The notes under the pieces are model-generated. The model was not told the DNA's origin. It saw only the letters and a list, made by a program, of their open reading frames with translations, and ran no database searches. The position numbers and the translations under genes were made by a program. A stretch of DNA of 64,000 nt from Rhizobacter sp. (GTDB lineage: Bacteria > Pseudomonadota > Gammaproteobacteria > Burkholderiales > Burkholderiaceae_C): the NCBI GenBank assembly GCA_025350965.1, contig JANXWV010000124.1, forward strand, positions 52,068 to 116,067. Direction: 5' to 3'. Shown piece after piece: positions 15,897-25,276 of this stretch (the stretch's first letter is position 1; each line of letters starts with the position of its first letter).

Positions 15897-18800
15897 CACC
15901 TGGCTCCGGGAGCGTCCACTCGGTCAGCACGAAGCCGGCATCGCGCGCCATGCCGATGGCGGCCTGCGCGTAGCCGGTGATGAACTCGGCCGCATCGCCC
16001 GACTCGGCCAGCAGCTTCAGCGCCGACGCGGCCAGGCCGCGCCGCATGCGCGGGTAGTTGACGCAGAAGTGGACCGCGTTGTTGTAGTAGCCGAGCAGGC
16101 GCATGAACTGCTGCACGCGCTCCATGTCGGCCGCTGCAGCCACGTCACGGGCCATCGCGTCGTCGGCGCCGACGTCGGCCAGGAACGCATCGACCGGGTC
16201 ATAGTGCAGGCTGCGCATCGTGGCCAGCGCGCTGACCAGCGCGGCGCGTGTGTCAGCTTGCGCCGCCAGGCGCTTGAAGCACGGCCGCAGCGTGGCGAGT
16301 ACTACCTGCGGGTGGTAGAAGCCTGCCGGCCCGAGGCCGGCCACGAGGCGCGCGGTCGCGTCGCTTTGCCCCACGCCGCCGGCCAGCATGCGATCAAACT
16401 GCGGCATGCCGGCCTTGCCCTTGCCATAGGCCAGGCCGAGCGGCACGAACAGCGCATCGAAGCCGGGTGTGAGCAGGGGCACACCGGCCGCGCCGGCTTC
16501 ATCGACAAGCCGCTGCGTCAACGTTTCGAGCAACGGCACCCAGGTGCCGGGCGTGCCCTGCATCAGCACCGACAGGCCCGCCAGCAACCACAGGCGGGCC
16601 AGCGTGTCACCTGCACCGCCAGCGGCGCCTGCTGCACCTGTGTCGCCACCGAGTTCATCGAACAGCGCGTGCAGCAGCGGCTCGGCCGCCTCGGGCCGGG
16701 CCAGCGCATGGACGGTGAGCACCAGCGCTGCCGTACCGCGCACCACGTTCACATTGGTACGCAGCATGCCGAGCAGCAAGCCATGCGCCGCTTGCAGGTC
16801 GGTAGCCGGGTCGAGCACGGCACCGGCTTGGATCAGCACCTGCCGCTCAGCTTGCGGGCGCGCGAAGAACGCACCCGCGTCATCGTCGCCAGCCACCAGC
16901 ATCCAGCGCAGCAGCCGGTCTGCGAATACCGACGAAACGACCTTGAACACGGTGCGCTCCAGCAACCCGCCAGAGGCCAGGGTGTCGATGTGCAGGCGGT
17001 CCACCGCGAGGTGGTGGAACAGGTCGGACGTGTTCTGCACCACGTCGCCACGGTCGCAGTGGTTGACGTAGATCGTGATGGTCAGGTCGAGCACGAAGGT
17101 GAGAATGCGGCCGGCTTCGATGGGGCTGGTCCAGCTGAGTTGCTCGACCAGGTCGCGCATCACGCCGTGCGTGAAGTCGGGCGCGTGGCGCCAGATGAAG
17201 TAGCCGGCACTGGTGCGTGCATCGCCGCTGTTCTGCGCGGCGCCGTTCCAGATCAGGTAGAGCGTGTCGCGCACCGCGTGGCGCAGCGGTTCGGAGTCGC
17301 TCAACGCACCCCGCACCAGCAACTCGCGGGTGGCCGGGCCGATGCTGAACGCGGCGCGCAGGGCACAGCGTTGTTGCAACGGGTCGCCACTGTCGAGCAA
17401 CGCACCCAGCACGGCGCTCGCGCGCTCGGCACTCACGGCATGCATTCGCACCAGGCCTTCGTGCGCCAGCTCGCGCAGCTCGGGGTCGGGTGCGCTGGCC
17501 AGCATGGCGCAGGCCGGGGCGTCGCCGCGCACGCCGACCAGGGTGACGGCAGCCTCCCAGGCGAGCGGCAGGTCGCTCGTCAGCGCCGCCAGTTCGCGCA
17601 CCACGTCGATCACGGCGCGCTGTTGGCGCAGCAGGAGGCGCACGATGGCGTAAGCCCCGACGAGTGGGTAGCTGAACTTGAGCAGGTCGTCGCTGAAGAG
17701 GTCTCCGCGCACTTCGGTGAGCACGCCTTCGTCGAGCAGCCGCGCGTAGCTGCCCTCGGTGCCCGCTTGCAGGATGACCGGGCCGAGCACGGGGTGAGCT
17801 GTCAGCGGCTGGACCGGCAAGGCCGCGCTGCGCTGCGCCAGCATCTCGCCGGCCAGCGCGTCGACGAAGGCCTGGTCGTCTCGGCTGCGCACGCGCTCTT
17901 CGAAGTAGCGCCGGAAGACCATCGTGTCGAAGCTCGACGACTGCGACGCGTCGGCCGCGGCGGCCCCGCTGCGCAGCGCCTCGGCGAGCAAGCGCAGCAG
18001 CACCGGCTCGCGCAGGCGCTGGCGCAGCGCTGGCGCCAGGTCGTCGAGCTGCGGCAGCAGGCCGAAGCGAGCGCGGTACAGCGGGTAGGCGGCCTCGGCC
18101 TCTTCGGTGCTGAACCGGACGAGGGGCAGGAAGTCGGCATCGCCGCCACGCGCGCGGTGGTAGCGCGGCCAGGTCAGGTGCAGCGGTGCCTGGCGGTCGA
18201 GGCGGTTCCAGGTGGCGCTGGTGCAGCTGACGACGACGCGCACGCGCGCACCGGCCAGCCCTGCCACGAGTGCGTCGATGGCGGTGAGCAGCGCACGCTG
18301 GCCGTCATGCTCGGCGCTGCGAAAATCGTTCAGGCCATCGAACACGACGATCAGTTGCCGGCCCTCCTTCGAGGCGGCCGCGTCGAGGTAGGGCAAGGCG
18401 TCGGCGACGGGAAGGCCCGTGTCCTTGGCGATCTCTTGCAGCACCTGCGTGCCGGCCAGCCGCTCGCAGGCATACATCAGCACGGCTTGTTGCGCCGCCG
18501 CCTGCGACAGTGCCCAGTGGCACACCAGGTTGGTCTTGCCGACGCCGGGCTCGCCGATCAAGAGCAGCGCACAGGCATCGCCTTCGAGGAAGCGCGCGAG
18601 TTCGGCTTCTTCAGTCGAGCGCGGCACGTACACGGCCGGCTCGTACACGCCGGCCGCACCCGCCCGGCCGGCCAGCCCTTCCATGAAGCGCGCCTGCTGC
18701 GCACCGGCGAGTTGCAGCACCTGATCCCAGCCCGGGCGTGGCTCGCGCAGCGCAGCCAACACGGCGCGCGGCGGTGAGGGTTCGGCCAACCGTTGCTGTA

Positions 18801-19221
18801 CTCGCGGTGGCAACTCGGCCAGCACCACGCCCTTGGCCTGTGCCAGGTAGTTCAGCAGCTCCGCGAAGCGCACTTCGTAGGGGTCGTTCTCGGCGAAGCT
18901 GAGGTAGTGCTCGGGCTCCAGATAGACCGGCCTGTCGGCATCGGCCTGCGCGAGCAGGGGCACCACACGCTTGCCCTTGCGCAGCGCGCGCAGTTGCTCG
19001 CCCCGGCACACGCGCGACGCCGCTGCGCCGGCCGTGAGCACCGCGATCAGCGCTTCGCAATCATCGATGGCGGCTTCGATCTCGGCCGACCACGACTCGC
19101 TGACCTCGATCTCGGCACGGTCCAGCCAGGCACTGTGGCCGTGGGCCGTCAGGTCTTGTTCGAGCCGGTTTGCAAGCGTGGCGCCGTCGATGCGCGCGTA
19201 CGAGATGAACAGGCCGGCCAT
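15883..19221 (-). CDS. TIR-domain STAND ATPase with helical-repeat C-terminus
   Basis: This large protein of 1112 residues has three parts. Residues 1-130 form a TIR domain: FISYARIDGATLANRL, GHSAWLDRAEIEVSESW, and a Glu (about E47) three residues after W44 that is the candidate catalytic residue of NAD-cleaving TIRs. Residues about 200-480 form a STAND/NACHT-like ATPase with Walker A GEPGVGKT (223-230) and Walker B LIVVFDGLNDF (290-300). The remaining ~600 residues are Ala/Leu-rich helices resembling HEAT/ARM repeats, a likely ligand-sensing region. No membrane helix is evident. TIR-STAND proteins elsewhere act in immunity or signalling. It starts 7 bases after the ppsA stop and overlaps the first UbiA gene, so it is embedded between a metabolic gene and membrane enzymes. 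Base composition matches its neighbours. The trigger and role are unknown. Confidence 0.9.
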   Translation of the reverse strand: MAGLFISYARIDGATLANRLEQDLTAHGHSAWLDRAEIEVSESWSAEIEAAIDDCEALIAVLTAGAAASRVCRGEQLRALRKGKRVVPLLAQADADRPVYLEPEHYLSFAENDPYEVRFAELLNYLAQAKGVVLAELPPRVQQRLAEPSPPRAVLAALREPRPGWDQVLQLAGAQQARFMEGLAGRAGAAGVYEPAVYVPRSTEEAELARFLEGDACALLLIGEPGVGKTNLVCHWALSQAAAQQAVLMYACERLAGTQVLQEIAKDTGLPVADALPYLDAAASKEGRQLIVVFDGLNDFRSAEHDGQRALLTAIDALVAGLAGARVRVVVSCTSATWNRLDRQAPLHLTWPRYHRARGGDADFLPLVRFSTEEAEAAYPLYRARFGLLPQLDDLAPALRQRLREPVLLRLLAEALRSGAAAADASQSSSFDTMVFRRYFEERVRSRDDQAFVDALAGEMLAQRSAALPVQPLTAHPVLGPVILQAGTEGSYARLLDEGVLTEVRGDLFSDDLLKFSYPLVGAYAIVRLLLRQQRAVIDVVRELAALTSDLPLAWEAAVTLVGVRGDAPACAMLASAPDPELRELAHEGLVRMHAVSAERASAVLGALLDSGDPLQQRCALRAAFSIGPATRELLVRGALSDSEPLRHAVRDTLYLIWNGAAQNSGDARTSAGYFIWRHAPDFTHGVMRDLVEQLSWTSPIEAGRILTFVLDLTITIYVNHCDRGDVVQNTSDLFHHLAVDRLHIDTLASGGLLERTVFKVVSSVFADRLLRWMLVAGDDDAGAFFARPQAERQVLIQAGAVLDPATDLQAAHGLLLGMLRTNVNVVRGTAALVLTVHALARPEAAEPLLHALFDELGGDTGAAGAAGGAGDTLARLWLLAGLSVLMQGTPGTWVPLLETLTQRLVDEAGAAGVPLLTPGFDALFVPLGLAYGKGKAGMPQFDRMLAGGVGQSDATARLVAGLGPAGFYHPQVVLATLRPCFKRLAAQADTRAALVSALATMRSLHYDPVDAFLADVGADDAMARDVAAAADMERVQQFMRLLGYYNNAVHFCVNYPRMRRGLAASALKLLAESGDAAEFITGYAQAAIGMARDAGFVLTEWTLPEPGDAGG

Positions 19222-19228
19222 CGCATGC

Positions 19229-21649
19229 CTAGGTGCGCCGCGCCAGCCGTTGCCAGGTCTCGACCACCGAGTCGGGGTTCAGCGAGATCGACTTGATGCC
19301 TTCGTCGGCCAGCCAGTCGGCGAAGTCGGGGTGGTCGCTCGGACCCTGACCGCAGATGCCGACGTACTTGCCCGCCGCGAGGCAGGCAGCAATGGCCTTG
19401 GAAATGAGTGCCTTGACAGCCGGGTCACGCTCGTCGAAGTCTCGCGCGAGCAGTTCCATCCCGGAGTCGCGGTCCAGGCCGAGCGTGAGCTGCGTCAGGT
19501 CGTTCGAGCCGATCGACATGCCGTCGAAATGGTCGAGAAACTGCTCGGCCAGGATGGCGTTGCTCGGCACCTCGCACATCATGATGACGCGAAGGCCGTC
19601 GGTGCCGCCTTGCGATGCACGCTTCAGGCCGCGCTCGGCGAGCATGCCGACCACCGCCTTGGCCTGGCCGAGCGTGCGCACGAACGGCACCATGATCTCG
19701 ACGTTGGTCAGGCCCATGTCGACGCGCACGCGCTTGAGCGCTTCGCACTCCATGGCGAAGGCCTCGCCGAAGGCCTCGCTCACGTAGCGCGAGGCGCCGC
19801 GGAAGCCGAGCATCGGGTTCTCTTCCTCGGGCTCGTAGCGCGAGCCGCCGATCAGCTTGCGGTACTCGTTGCTCTTGAAATCGGAAAGCCGCACGATCAC
19901 CGGCTTGGGCCAGAACGCCGCGCCGATGGTGGCAATGCCTTCGACCAGCTTGTCGACATAGACGGCGCGCGGTGACGCATGGCCGCGCGCCACGCTCTCG
20001 ACCGCCTTCTTCAGGTCGCTGTCGATGTTCGGGTAGTCGAGGATCGCCTTCGGGTGCACACCGATGTTGTTGTTGATGATGAACTCGAGCCGCGCCAGGC
20101 CGACGCCCATGTTGGGCATCTGCGCGAAGTCGAACGCCAGTTGCGGGTTGCCCACGTTCATCATGATCTTCACCGGGCACTCGGGCATCACGCCGCGCTG
20201 CACGTCGCTGACCTCGGTCTCGAGCAGGCCGTCGTAGACGTAGCCGGTGTCGCCTTCGGAGCACGCCACGGTGACGAGCGCGCCTTCCTTCAACACGTCG
20301 GTCGCGTCACCACAACCCACCACGGCGGGTATGCCCAGTTCGCGCGCAATGATGGCGGCGTGGCAGGTGCGCCCGCCTCGGTTGGTGACGATGGCCGCAG
20401 CGCGCTTCATGACCGGTTCCCAGTTCGGGTCGGTCATGTCGGTCACGAGCACGTCGCCGGGCTGCACCTGGTCCATGTCGGCAATGCTGTGGACGATGCG
20501 CACCGGCCCCGTGCCGATTTTCTGGCCGATGGCGCGGCCCTCGGCCAGCACCGCGCTCTTGCTTTTGTCGCCCTTCAGTTTGTAGCGCTGCTCGACCTTG
20601 CCTTCTTGCTGGCTCTTCACAGTCTCGGGCCGCGCCTGCAGGATGTAGAGCTTGCCGTCGGCGCCGTCCTTGCCCCATTCGATGTCCATCGCGCGGCCAT
20701 AGTGCTGCTCGATGGTCAGCGCATAGCCGGCGAGCTCGGCCACATCGGCATCGCTGAGCGAATAGCGGTTTCGGTGCTCCTGCGCGGTGTCCACGGTCTT
20801 GACAAGGCGCCCGCTCGCCGCCCTTTCTTCCGTTGTGGCGAACTCCATCTTGATGAGCTTGGAGCCCAGGTTGCGGCGGATGATGGCCTGCTTGCCGGCA
20901 CGCAGCGCGGGCTTGTGCACATAGAACTCGTCGGGGTTCACGGCGCCCTGCACCACCGTCTCGCCGAGGCCGTAGCTGCTGGTGATGAACACCACCTCCT
21001 TGAAGCCCGATTCGGTGTCGATCGTGAACATCACGCCAGCGGCGCCGAGGTCGGAGCGCACCATGCGCTGCACGCCGGCCGACAGCGCCACACCGGCATG
21101 CGCGAAACCCTTGTGCACGCGGTAGCTGATGGCGCGGTCGTTGTAGAGGCTGGCGAACACCTCCTTCATCTTCGCCAGCACCTCGTCGATGCCGATCACG
21201 TTCAGGAAGGTCTCTTGCTGGCCGGCGAACGACGCGTCGGGCAGGTCTTCAGCCGTGGCCGACGACCGCACCGCGAACGACGCGCCGGGGTGGCCGGCCG
21301 TGAGCTTGACGAACTCGGCGCGGATGGCCGCTTCGAGCGCCGGCGGGAACGGCGTGGCTTCGATCCAGTGGCGGATCTCGGCGCCCGCTTCGGCGAGGGC
21401 ACGAACGTCTTCGGTGTTCAAAGTGGCCAGGCGCGCTTCGATCCTCAAGGCCAGGCCGTTGTGCGCGAGGAACTCGCGGAACGCATGCGCCGTGGTGGCA
21501 AAACCGCCCGGCACGCGCACGCCCGAGGCGGCCAGTTGGCTGATCATTTCGCCGAGCGAGGCGTTCTTGCCGCCGACCGTCTCGACATCGTGCATTCTCA
21601 GGTGTTCAAACGGTGCGACCAGGGCGGTCGCCAAAGGGCTGGTTGACAT
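19229..21649 (-). CDS. ppsA: Phosphoenolpyruvate synthase
   Basis: It converts pyruvate, ATP and water to phosphoenolpyruvate, AMP and phosphate, feeding gluconeogenesis. With the ATG at 21649 the protein is 806 residues (family about 790-800). Visible parts are the ATP-grasp N-terminus ([36 protein letters not shown]), the phospho-histidine swivel domain ([20 protein letters not shown]) and the C-terminal TIM barrel with [11 protein letters not shown] and [10 protein letters not shown] long upstream in-frame extension lies antisense to ppsR and is rejected. The divergent gene is its regulator PpsR. It is followed after 7 bases by the TIR gene in the same direction with no visible terminator, so readthrough is likely. 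Confidence 0.97.
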   Translation of the reverse strand: MSTSPLATALVAPFEHLRMHDVETVGGKNASLGEMISQLAASGVRVPGGFATTAHAFREFLAHNGLALRIEARLATLNTEDVRALAEAGAEIRHWIEATPFPPALEAAIRAEFVKLTAGHPGASFAVRSSATAEDLPDASFAGQQETFLNVIGIDEVLAKMKEVFASLYNDRAISYRVHKGFAHAGVALSAGVQRMVRSDLGAAGVMFTIDTESGFKEVVFITSSYGLGETVVQGAVNPDEFYVHKPALRAGKQAIIRRNLGSKLIKMEFATTEERAASGRLVKTVDTAQEHRNRYSLSDADVAELAGYALTIEQHYGRAMDIEWGKDGADGKLYILQARPETVKSQQEGKVEQRYKLKGDKSKSAVLAEGRAIGQKIGTGPVRIVHSIADMDQVQPGDVLVTDMTDPNWEPVMKRAAAIVTNRGGRTCHAAIIARELGIPAVVGCGDATDVLKEGALVTVACSEGDTGYVYDGLLETEVSDVQRGVMPECPVKIMMNVGNPQLAFDFAQMPNMGVGLARLEFIINNNIGVHPKAILDYPNIDSDLKKAVESVARGHASPRAVYVDKLVEGIATIGAAFWPKPVIVRLSDFKSNEYRKLIGGSRYEPEEENPMLGFRGASRYVSEAFGEAFAMECEALKRVRVDMGLTNVEIMVPFVRTLGQAKAVVGMLAERGLKRASQGGTDGLRVIMMCEVPSNAILAEQFLDHFDGMSIGSNDLTQLTLGLDRDSGMELLARDFDERDPAVKALISKAIAACLAAGKYVGICGQGPSDHPDFADWLADEGIKSISLNPDSVVETWQRLARRT

Positions 21650-21743
21650 GGGAGAGCTCCGGGATGGTGAAAAAATGCTGCGCCCCGCTCTACCCGGGCC
21701 GGCCCCGAATGAGGCTCGAGGGGCCGTGCAAGCCGCGCGCGCG

Positions 21744-21774
21744 CTCTGCCGAGGGCGATTCCTTCGAGGCAGAG
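21744..21774. repeat. Inverted repeat in the ppsA-ppsR divergent region
   Basis: CTCTGCC (21744-21750) and GGCAGAG (21768-21774) form a 7-bp stem around a 17-base loop that itself can pair GAGGG with CCTTC. It lies in the 228-bp region between the divergent ppsA and ppsR starts. It could be an extragenic palindromic element or part of the ppsA leader; nothing further can be said from one copy. Confidence 0.5.
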
Positions 21775-21877
21775 GGGGGCAGTCATGGTGCGTTGGGTGG
21801 CGTAAAGCGCAAATCGATTCTACGGGCGAACTCCCTATGATCGACCCCCACACACCGCCACTCAGCACACGCCCACC

Positions 21878-22705
21878 ATGGCCAACCGCACAGTCTTCTT
21901 CGTCTCCGACGGCACCGGCATCACGGCCGAGACATTCGGCAACTCGATCCTGTCGCAGTTCGCGATCAAGCCGCGCCACGTGCGCCGCCCATTCGTCGAC
22001 ACCGCCGACAAGGCGCACCAGGTGTTGCGCGAGATCAAGCACACGGCCGAGACCGAAGGCCGCACGCCCATCGTCTTCATCACGCTCGTGAACCCCGAGA
22101 TCCTGGCCATCGTGAAGGGAGGCAGTGACACCAAGGCCCTGGTGCTCGACATGTTCAACACCTTCATCGAGCCGCTCGAAGCCGAGTTGCAGATGACCTC
22201 GAACCACCGCATCGGCCGCTTCGTCGATGTGTCGAAGAGCCAGGAGTACACCGACCGCATCGAGGCCATCAACTTTTCGCTCGCGCACGACGACGGGCAG
22301 TCGGCCAAGAACCTGGCGAGCGCCGACGTGATCCTGGTCGGCGTGAGCCGCAGCGGCAAGACGCCCACGTCGCTGTACCTCGCGATGCAGCACGGCATCA
22401 AGGCTGCGAACTACCCGCTGATCCCGGAAGACTTCGACCGCGGGCAGATCCCGTCGACGCTGGCGCCCTTCAAGAAGAAGTGCTTCGGCCTGACCATCGA
22501 CCCGACGCGCCTGAGCTCGATCCGCAACGAGCGCCGCCCGGGCAGCAAGTACGCGTCTTTGGAGAACTGCCGCGTGGAAGTGAGCGAGGCGGAAGCCATG
22601 ATGCGCCGCGAGGGCATCGAATGGCTGTCGTCGACCCACAAGTCGATCGAGGAGATCGCCACGACCATCCTGCGCGACCTGCGGCCCGACAGGCTGATGT
22701 ATTAG
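21878..22705 (+). CDS. ppsR: PEP synthase regulatory protein (bifunctional kinase/pyrophosphorylase)
   Basis: This DUF299-family enzyme inactivates PEP synthase by ADP-dependent threonine phosphorylation and reactivates it by phosphate-dependent dephosphorylation. The 275-residue product begins [20 protein letters not shown], the family signature, and has the P-loop-like [15 protein letters not shown] at about 152-166. [21 protein letters not shown] segment follows. The ATG at 21878 gives the normal family N-terminus. It is divergent from its target gene ppsA, a common arrangement, and converges with the RNA methyltransferase gene 6 bases beyond its stop. Confidence 0.96.
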   Translation: MANRTVFFVSDGTGITAETFGNSILSQFAIKPRHVRRPFVDTADKAHQVLREIKHTAETEGRTPIVFITLVNPEILAIVKGGSDTKALVLDMFNTFIEPLEAELQMTSNHRIGRFVDVSKSQEYTDRIEAINFSLAHDDGQSAKNLASADVILVGVSRSGKTPTSLYLAMQHGIKAANYPLIPEDFDRGQIPSTLAPFKKKCFGLTIDPTRLSSIRNERRPGSKYASLENCRVEVSEAEAMMRREGIEWLSSTHKSIEEIATTILRDLRPDRLMY

Positions 22706-22711
22706 CTGAAG

Positions 22712-23494
22712 CTACTCGCGCGGCGCGCGTTGCCGCGCCGATTCATAGAAGCACACGGCCGCCGCCGCCGCCACGTTCAGCGACTCCTCGCCGCCCGGCT
22801 GCGGGATGCGAACGGTGAGCTTGCAGCGCGCCTGCAGTGCGCTTGAGACGCCCTGCCCTTCATGCCCCATGACCCAGGCGCAAGGCCAGGGCAGTGTGAG
22901 TTCGTGCAGTGCCTGCGCGGCATGCGAGCTGGTCGCAACCAGAGGCAGGTGCAGCGCACCCAGTGCCTGCTCGTCGATCCCTTCGACGAGGTGCAGGCCG
23001 AAGTGCGCGCCCATGCCGGCGCGCAACACCTTCGCCGACCACAGCGCCGCCGTGCCCCTCAGCGCAAGCACCTGGGTGAAGCCGAACGCGGCGGCACTGC
23101 GCAACACGGCGCCGACGTTGCCGGCGTCCTGAAGGCGGTCGAGCACCACGCTGGGCGCTGCCGCCTGGATCACGCCGCCCGCCGACCACGGCAGCACGAA
23201 GCCCAACGGCGGTGGCGAGTCGAGCGTGCTCAGGCCGGCCATCAAGGCATCCGGCACGATGGTCACCGTGGCGGCCGTGTTCGCCACCTTGCGCAGCGCG
23301 GCTACCCGCCATGCCGACTCGGTGATCACCGCCTGCGCAGCCACGCCGCCTCGCTGCGCGTAGGCCGCGCAGAGGTGCTCACCTTCGATCCACACCTCGC
23401 CCGCGCGACGGTAGCCGGCCGCATCGGTGACGAGCTTGCGCAAGCGCACCAGCAGCGGGTTGTCACGCGACGTGACCGACTTGACCTGCGCCAT
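22712..23494 (-). CDS. TrmH/SpoU-family RNA 2'-O-methyltransferase
   Basis: This SPOUT-class methyltransferase of 260 residues probably acts on rRNA or tRNA ribose. The N-terminal ~95 residues form a substrate-binding domain (SRDNPLLVRLRKLV; VWIEGEHLCAAY). The three SpoU motifs follow: VLDRLQDAGNVGAVLRSAAA (motif 1), WVMGHEGQGVS (motif 2) and IPQPGGEESLNVAAAAAVCF (motif 3), which form the trefoil knot and bind S-adenosylmethionine. The target nucleotide cannot be told. The ATG at 23494 (MAQVKSVTSRDN) lies 11 bases after the rnhB stop; a 24-residue upstream extension overlaps rnhB and looks spurious. Last gene of the long rpsB-to-rnhB run. Confidence 0.92.
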   Translation of the reverse strand: MAQVKSVTSRDNPLLVRLRKLVTDAAGYRRAGEVWIEGEHLCAAYAQRGGVAAQAVITESAWRVAALRKVANTAATVTIVPDALMAGLSTLDSPPPLGFVLPWSAGGVIQAAAPSVVLDRLQDAGNVGAVLRSAAAFGFTQVLALRGTAALWSAKVLRAGMGAHFGLHLVEGIDEQALGALHLPLVATSSHAAQALHELTLPWPCAWVMGHEGQGVSSALQARCKLTVRIPQPGGEESLNVAAAAAVCFYESARQRAPRE

Positions 23495-23505
23495 GGCGTG
23501 CGCCT

Positions 23506-24144
23506 TCAGGCGAGCGCGATGCACACCGCGCGCACCGGCGCGAAGCTGCGCCGGTGGTGCGGGCATGCGCCGTGCTCGCGCAGTGCTGCCAGGTGCGCCG
23601 CCGTCGGGTAGCCCTTGTGGCCGTCGAAGCCGTACTGCGGGTGGGCTTCGTGCAGCTCGATGCAGAGCCGGTCCCGGTACACCTTGGCAAGGATCGACGC
23701 CGCCGAGATGGCCTTGACCTTGGCATCACCCTTGACGATGGCTTCGGCCTGCACCTTGAGCACCGGCAACCTGTTGCCATCGACAAGCACTCGATGCGGC
23801 CGCAGACGCAGGCCGTCGACCGCGCGCTGCATCGCGAGCATCGTGGCTTGCAGGATGTTGAGCGTGTCGATCTCTTCGACACTGGCCTGCGCGATGCTGC
23901 AACACAGCGCCTTGGCGCGAATCTCGTCGAACAGGCGTTCGCGGGCGCGCGCCGTCATGACCTTGGAGTCCTTCAGGCCCTTGATCGGCTGCAACTCGTC
24001 GAGGATCACAGCTGCCGCCACCACCGGCCCGGCGAGCGGGCCGCGCCCGGCTTCATCGACGCCGGCGACGAGCCCGACCAGGTCGAACTTCAACCCGAGC
24101 TGCTGACCCACGTGCTCAAGCCGCAAGGACTTTTTCGATGGCAT
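23506..24144 (-). CDS. rnhB: Ribonuclease HII
   Basis: It cleaves the RNA strand at ribonucleotides incorporated in DNA, initiating their removal. The 212-residue protein shows the catalytic [12 protein letters not shown] motif (Asp-Glu) near residue 31, followed by [13 protein letters not shown] and, later, an AKVYRD segment, both conserved in RNase HII. The chosen ATG at 24144 ([12 protein letters not shown]) overlaps the lpxB 3' end by 29 bases; earlier in-frame residues are low-complexity and lie wholly inside lpxB. The lpxA-lpxB-rnhB order is conserved in many proteobacteria. Confidence 0.96.
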   Translation of the reverse strand: MPSKKSLRLEHVGQQLGLKFDLVGLVAGVDEAGRGPLAGPVVAAAVILDELQPIKGLKDSKVMTARARERLFDEIRAKALCCSIAQASVEEIDTLNILQATMLAMQRAVDGLRLRPHRVLVDGNRLPVLKVQAEAIVKGDAKVKAISAASILAKVYRDRLCIELHEAHPQYGFDGHKGYPTAAHLAALREHGACPHHRRSFAPVRAVCIALA

Positions 24145-25267
24145 CGGTGGCCGCCTTCGCGGTGTTGCAGCGCAGCTCGCGGTGCAGGGCTTCGAAGCGT
24201 GTGCGCAGTTGGGCGCAGCGCTGCGGGTCATCGAGCCATTCGAACGCCGCCGCCGCCAGCCGCTCGCCGGTGGCATCGCCTTGCAGCAGCTCGGGCACCG
24301 CAAAGTCGTTCAACAGGATGTTCGGCAGGCCGACCCAGGGCTGGTACTTCATGCGCTTCATCATCTGCCAGTTGAGCGCGTGCATGGCGTAGGCAATGAC
24401 CATCGGCGCCTTGAACAGCGCAGCCTCGAGCGTGGCGGTGCCGCTGGCCACGAGCGCCACGTCGCAGGCGGCCAAGGCCTCGTGCGACTGACCGTCGAGC
24501 AAGGCAATCGGCGCCTTCGCCGCGTGCTGGCGGCGCAGCGGTTCGACCACGTGGCGCAGCCCCGGAACCACCGGCAACACGAAGCGCAGTTGCGGGCGCT
24601 GGCGGTGCATCTCGGCGGCGGCCTGCAGCAGGCGCGGCGCGATGTACTGCACCTCGGCGCGGCGACTGCCCGGCAGCAGCGCGACCACGGTGTCGTCGGC
24701 ACTCAGGCCGAGCACGGCGCGGCTGGCGGCACGGGGCACGTCGAGCGGGATCGCATCGGCCAGCGGGTGGCCTACGTAGGCTGCCGGAATGCCCTGCTTG
24801 GCGTAGATCGGCGGCTCGAACGGGAAGATGCAGAGCACCAGGTCGGTAGCGCGGCGGATCTTCTCGATGCGCTTGCCGCGCCAGGCCCAGATCGACGGGC
24901 TGATGAAGTGAACCGCCTTGATGCCTTGGGCCTTCAGTTTGGCTTCGAGGTCGAGGTTGAAGTCGGGTGCATCGACGCCGATGAAGGCATCGGGCCGGTC
25001 TTTCGCGCTGAGCAGCCGTTCGGCCAGCTGGTTGCGGATGCCTGAGATCTCTCGGTAGTGGCTCAACACTTCGACATAGCCACTGACCGACAGCTTGTCG
25101 TGCGGCCACCAGGCATCGAAGCCCTGCGCCGCCATCTTCGGCCCGCCGATGCCAAAGGCCCGAACCTGGGGCCAGCGCGCCTTGAGGCCACCGAGCAGCA
25201 AGCCTGCCAGCAGGTCGCCCGAGGCTTCACCGGCCACCATCGCGAGGCGTGGTGCGTAGGCTTCCAT
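24116..25267 (-). CDS. lpxB: Lipid-A-disaccharide synthase
   Basis: It joins UDP-2,3-diacylglucosamine and lipid X to form the lipid A disaccharide at the inner face of the cytoplasmic membrane. The 383-residue glycosyltransferase (GT19) shows [13 protein letters not shown] near the N-terminus, [20 protein letters not shown], and the C-terminal [11 protein letters not shown] and [16 protein letters not shown] motifs. The start ATG at 25267 lies 9 bases after the lpxA stop. Confidence 0.97.
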   Translation of the reverse strand: MEAYAPRLAMVAGEASGDLLAGLLLGGLKARWPQVRAFGIGGPKMAAQGFDAWWPHDKLSVSGYVEVLSHYREISGIRNQLAERLLSAKDRPDAFIGVDAPDFNLDLEAKLKAQGIKAVHFISPSIWAWRGKRIEKIRRATDLVLCIFPFEPPIYAKQGIPAAYVGHPLADAIPLDVPRAASRAVLGLSADDTVVALLPGSRRAEVQYIAPRLLQAAAEMHRQRPQLRFVLPVVPGLRHVVEPLRRQHAAKAPIALLDGQSHEALAACDVALVASGTATLEAALFKAPMVIAYAMHALNWQMMKRMKYQPWVGLPNILLNDFAVPELLQGDATGERLAAAAFEWLDDPQRCAQLRTRFEALHRELRCNTAKAATDAIEKVLAA

Positions 25268-25276
25268 CGGCGGCAG

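Noticed and set aside
15520..18777. Very long plus-strand open frame of 1085 codons opposite the TIR gene
   Set aside because: It is a shadow: high third-position G+C suppresses stops antisense to a real gene. It has no recognisable domains, and the opposite strand encodes coherent TIR and Walker motifs.
21650..22639. In-frame extension of ppsA across the ppsR gene (1136-codon frame)
   Set aside because: The added part is antisense to ppsR and not part of the PEP synthase family; the ATG at 21649 gives the standard N-terminus.
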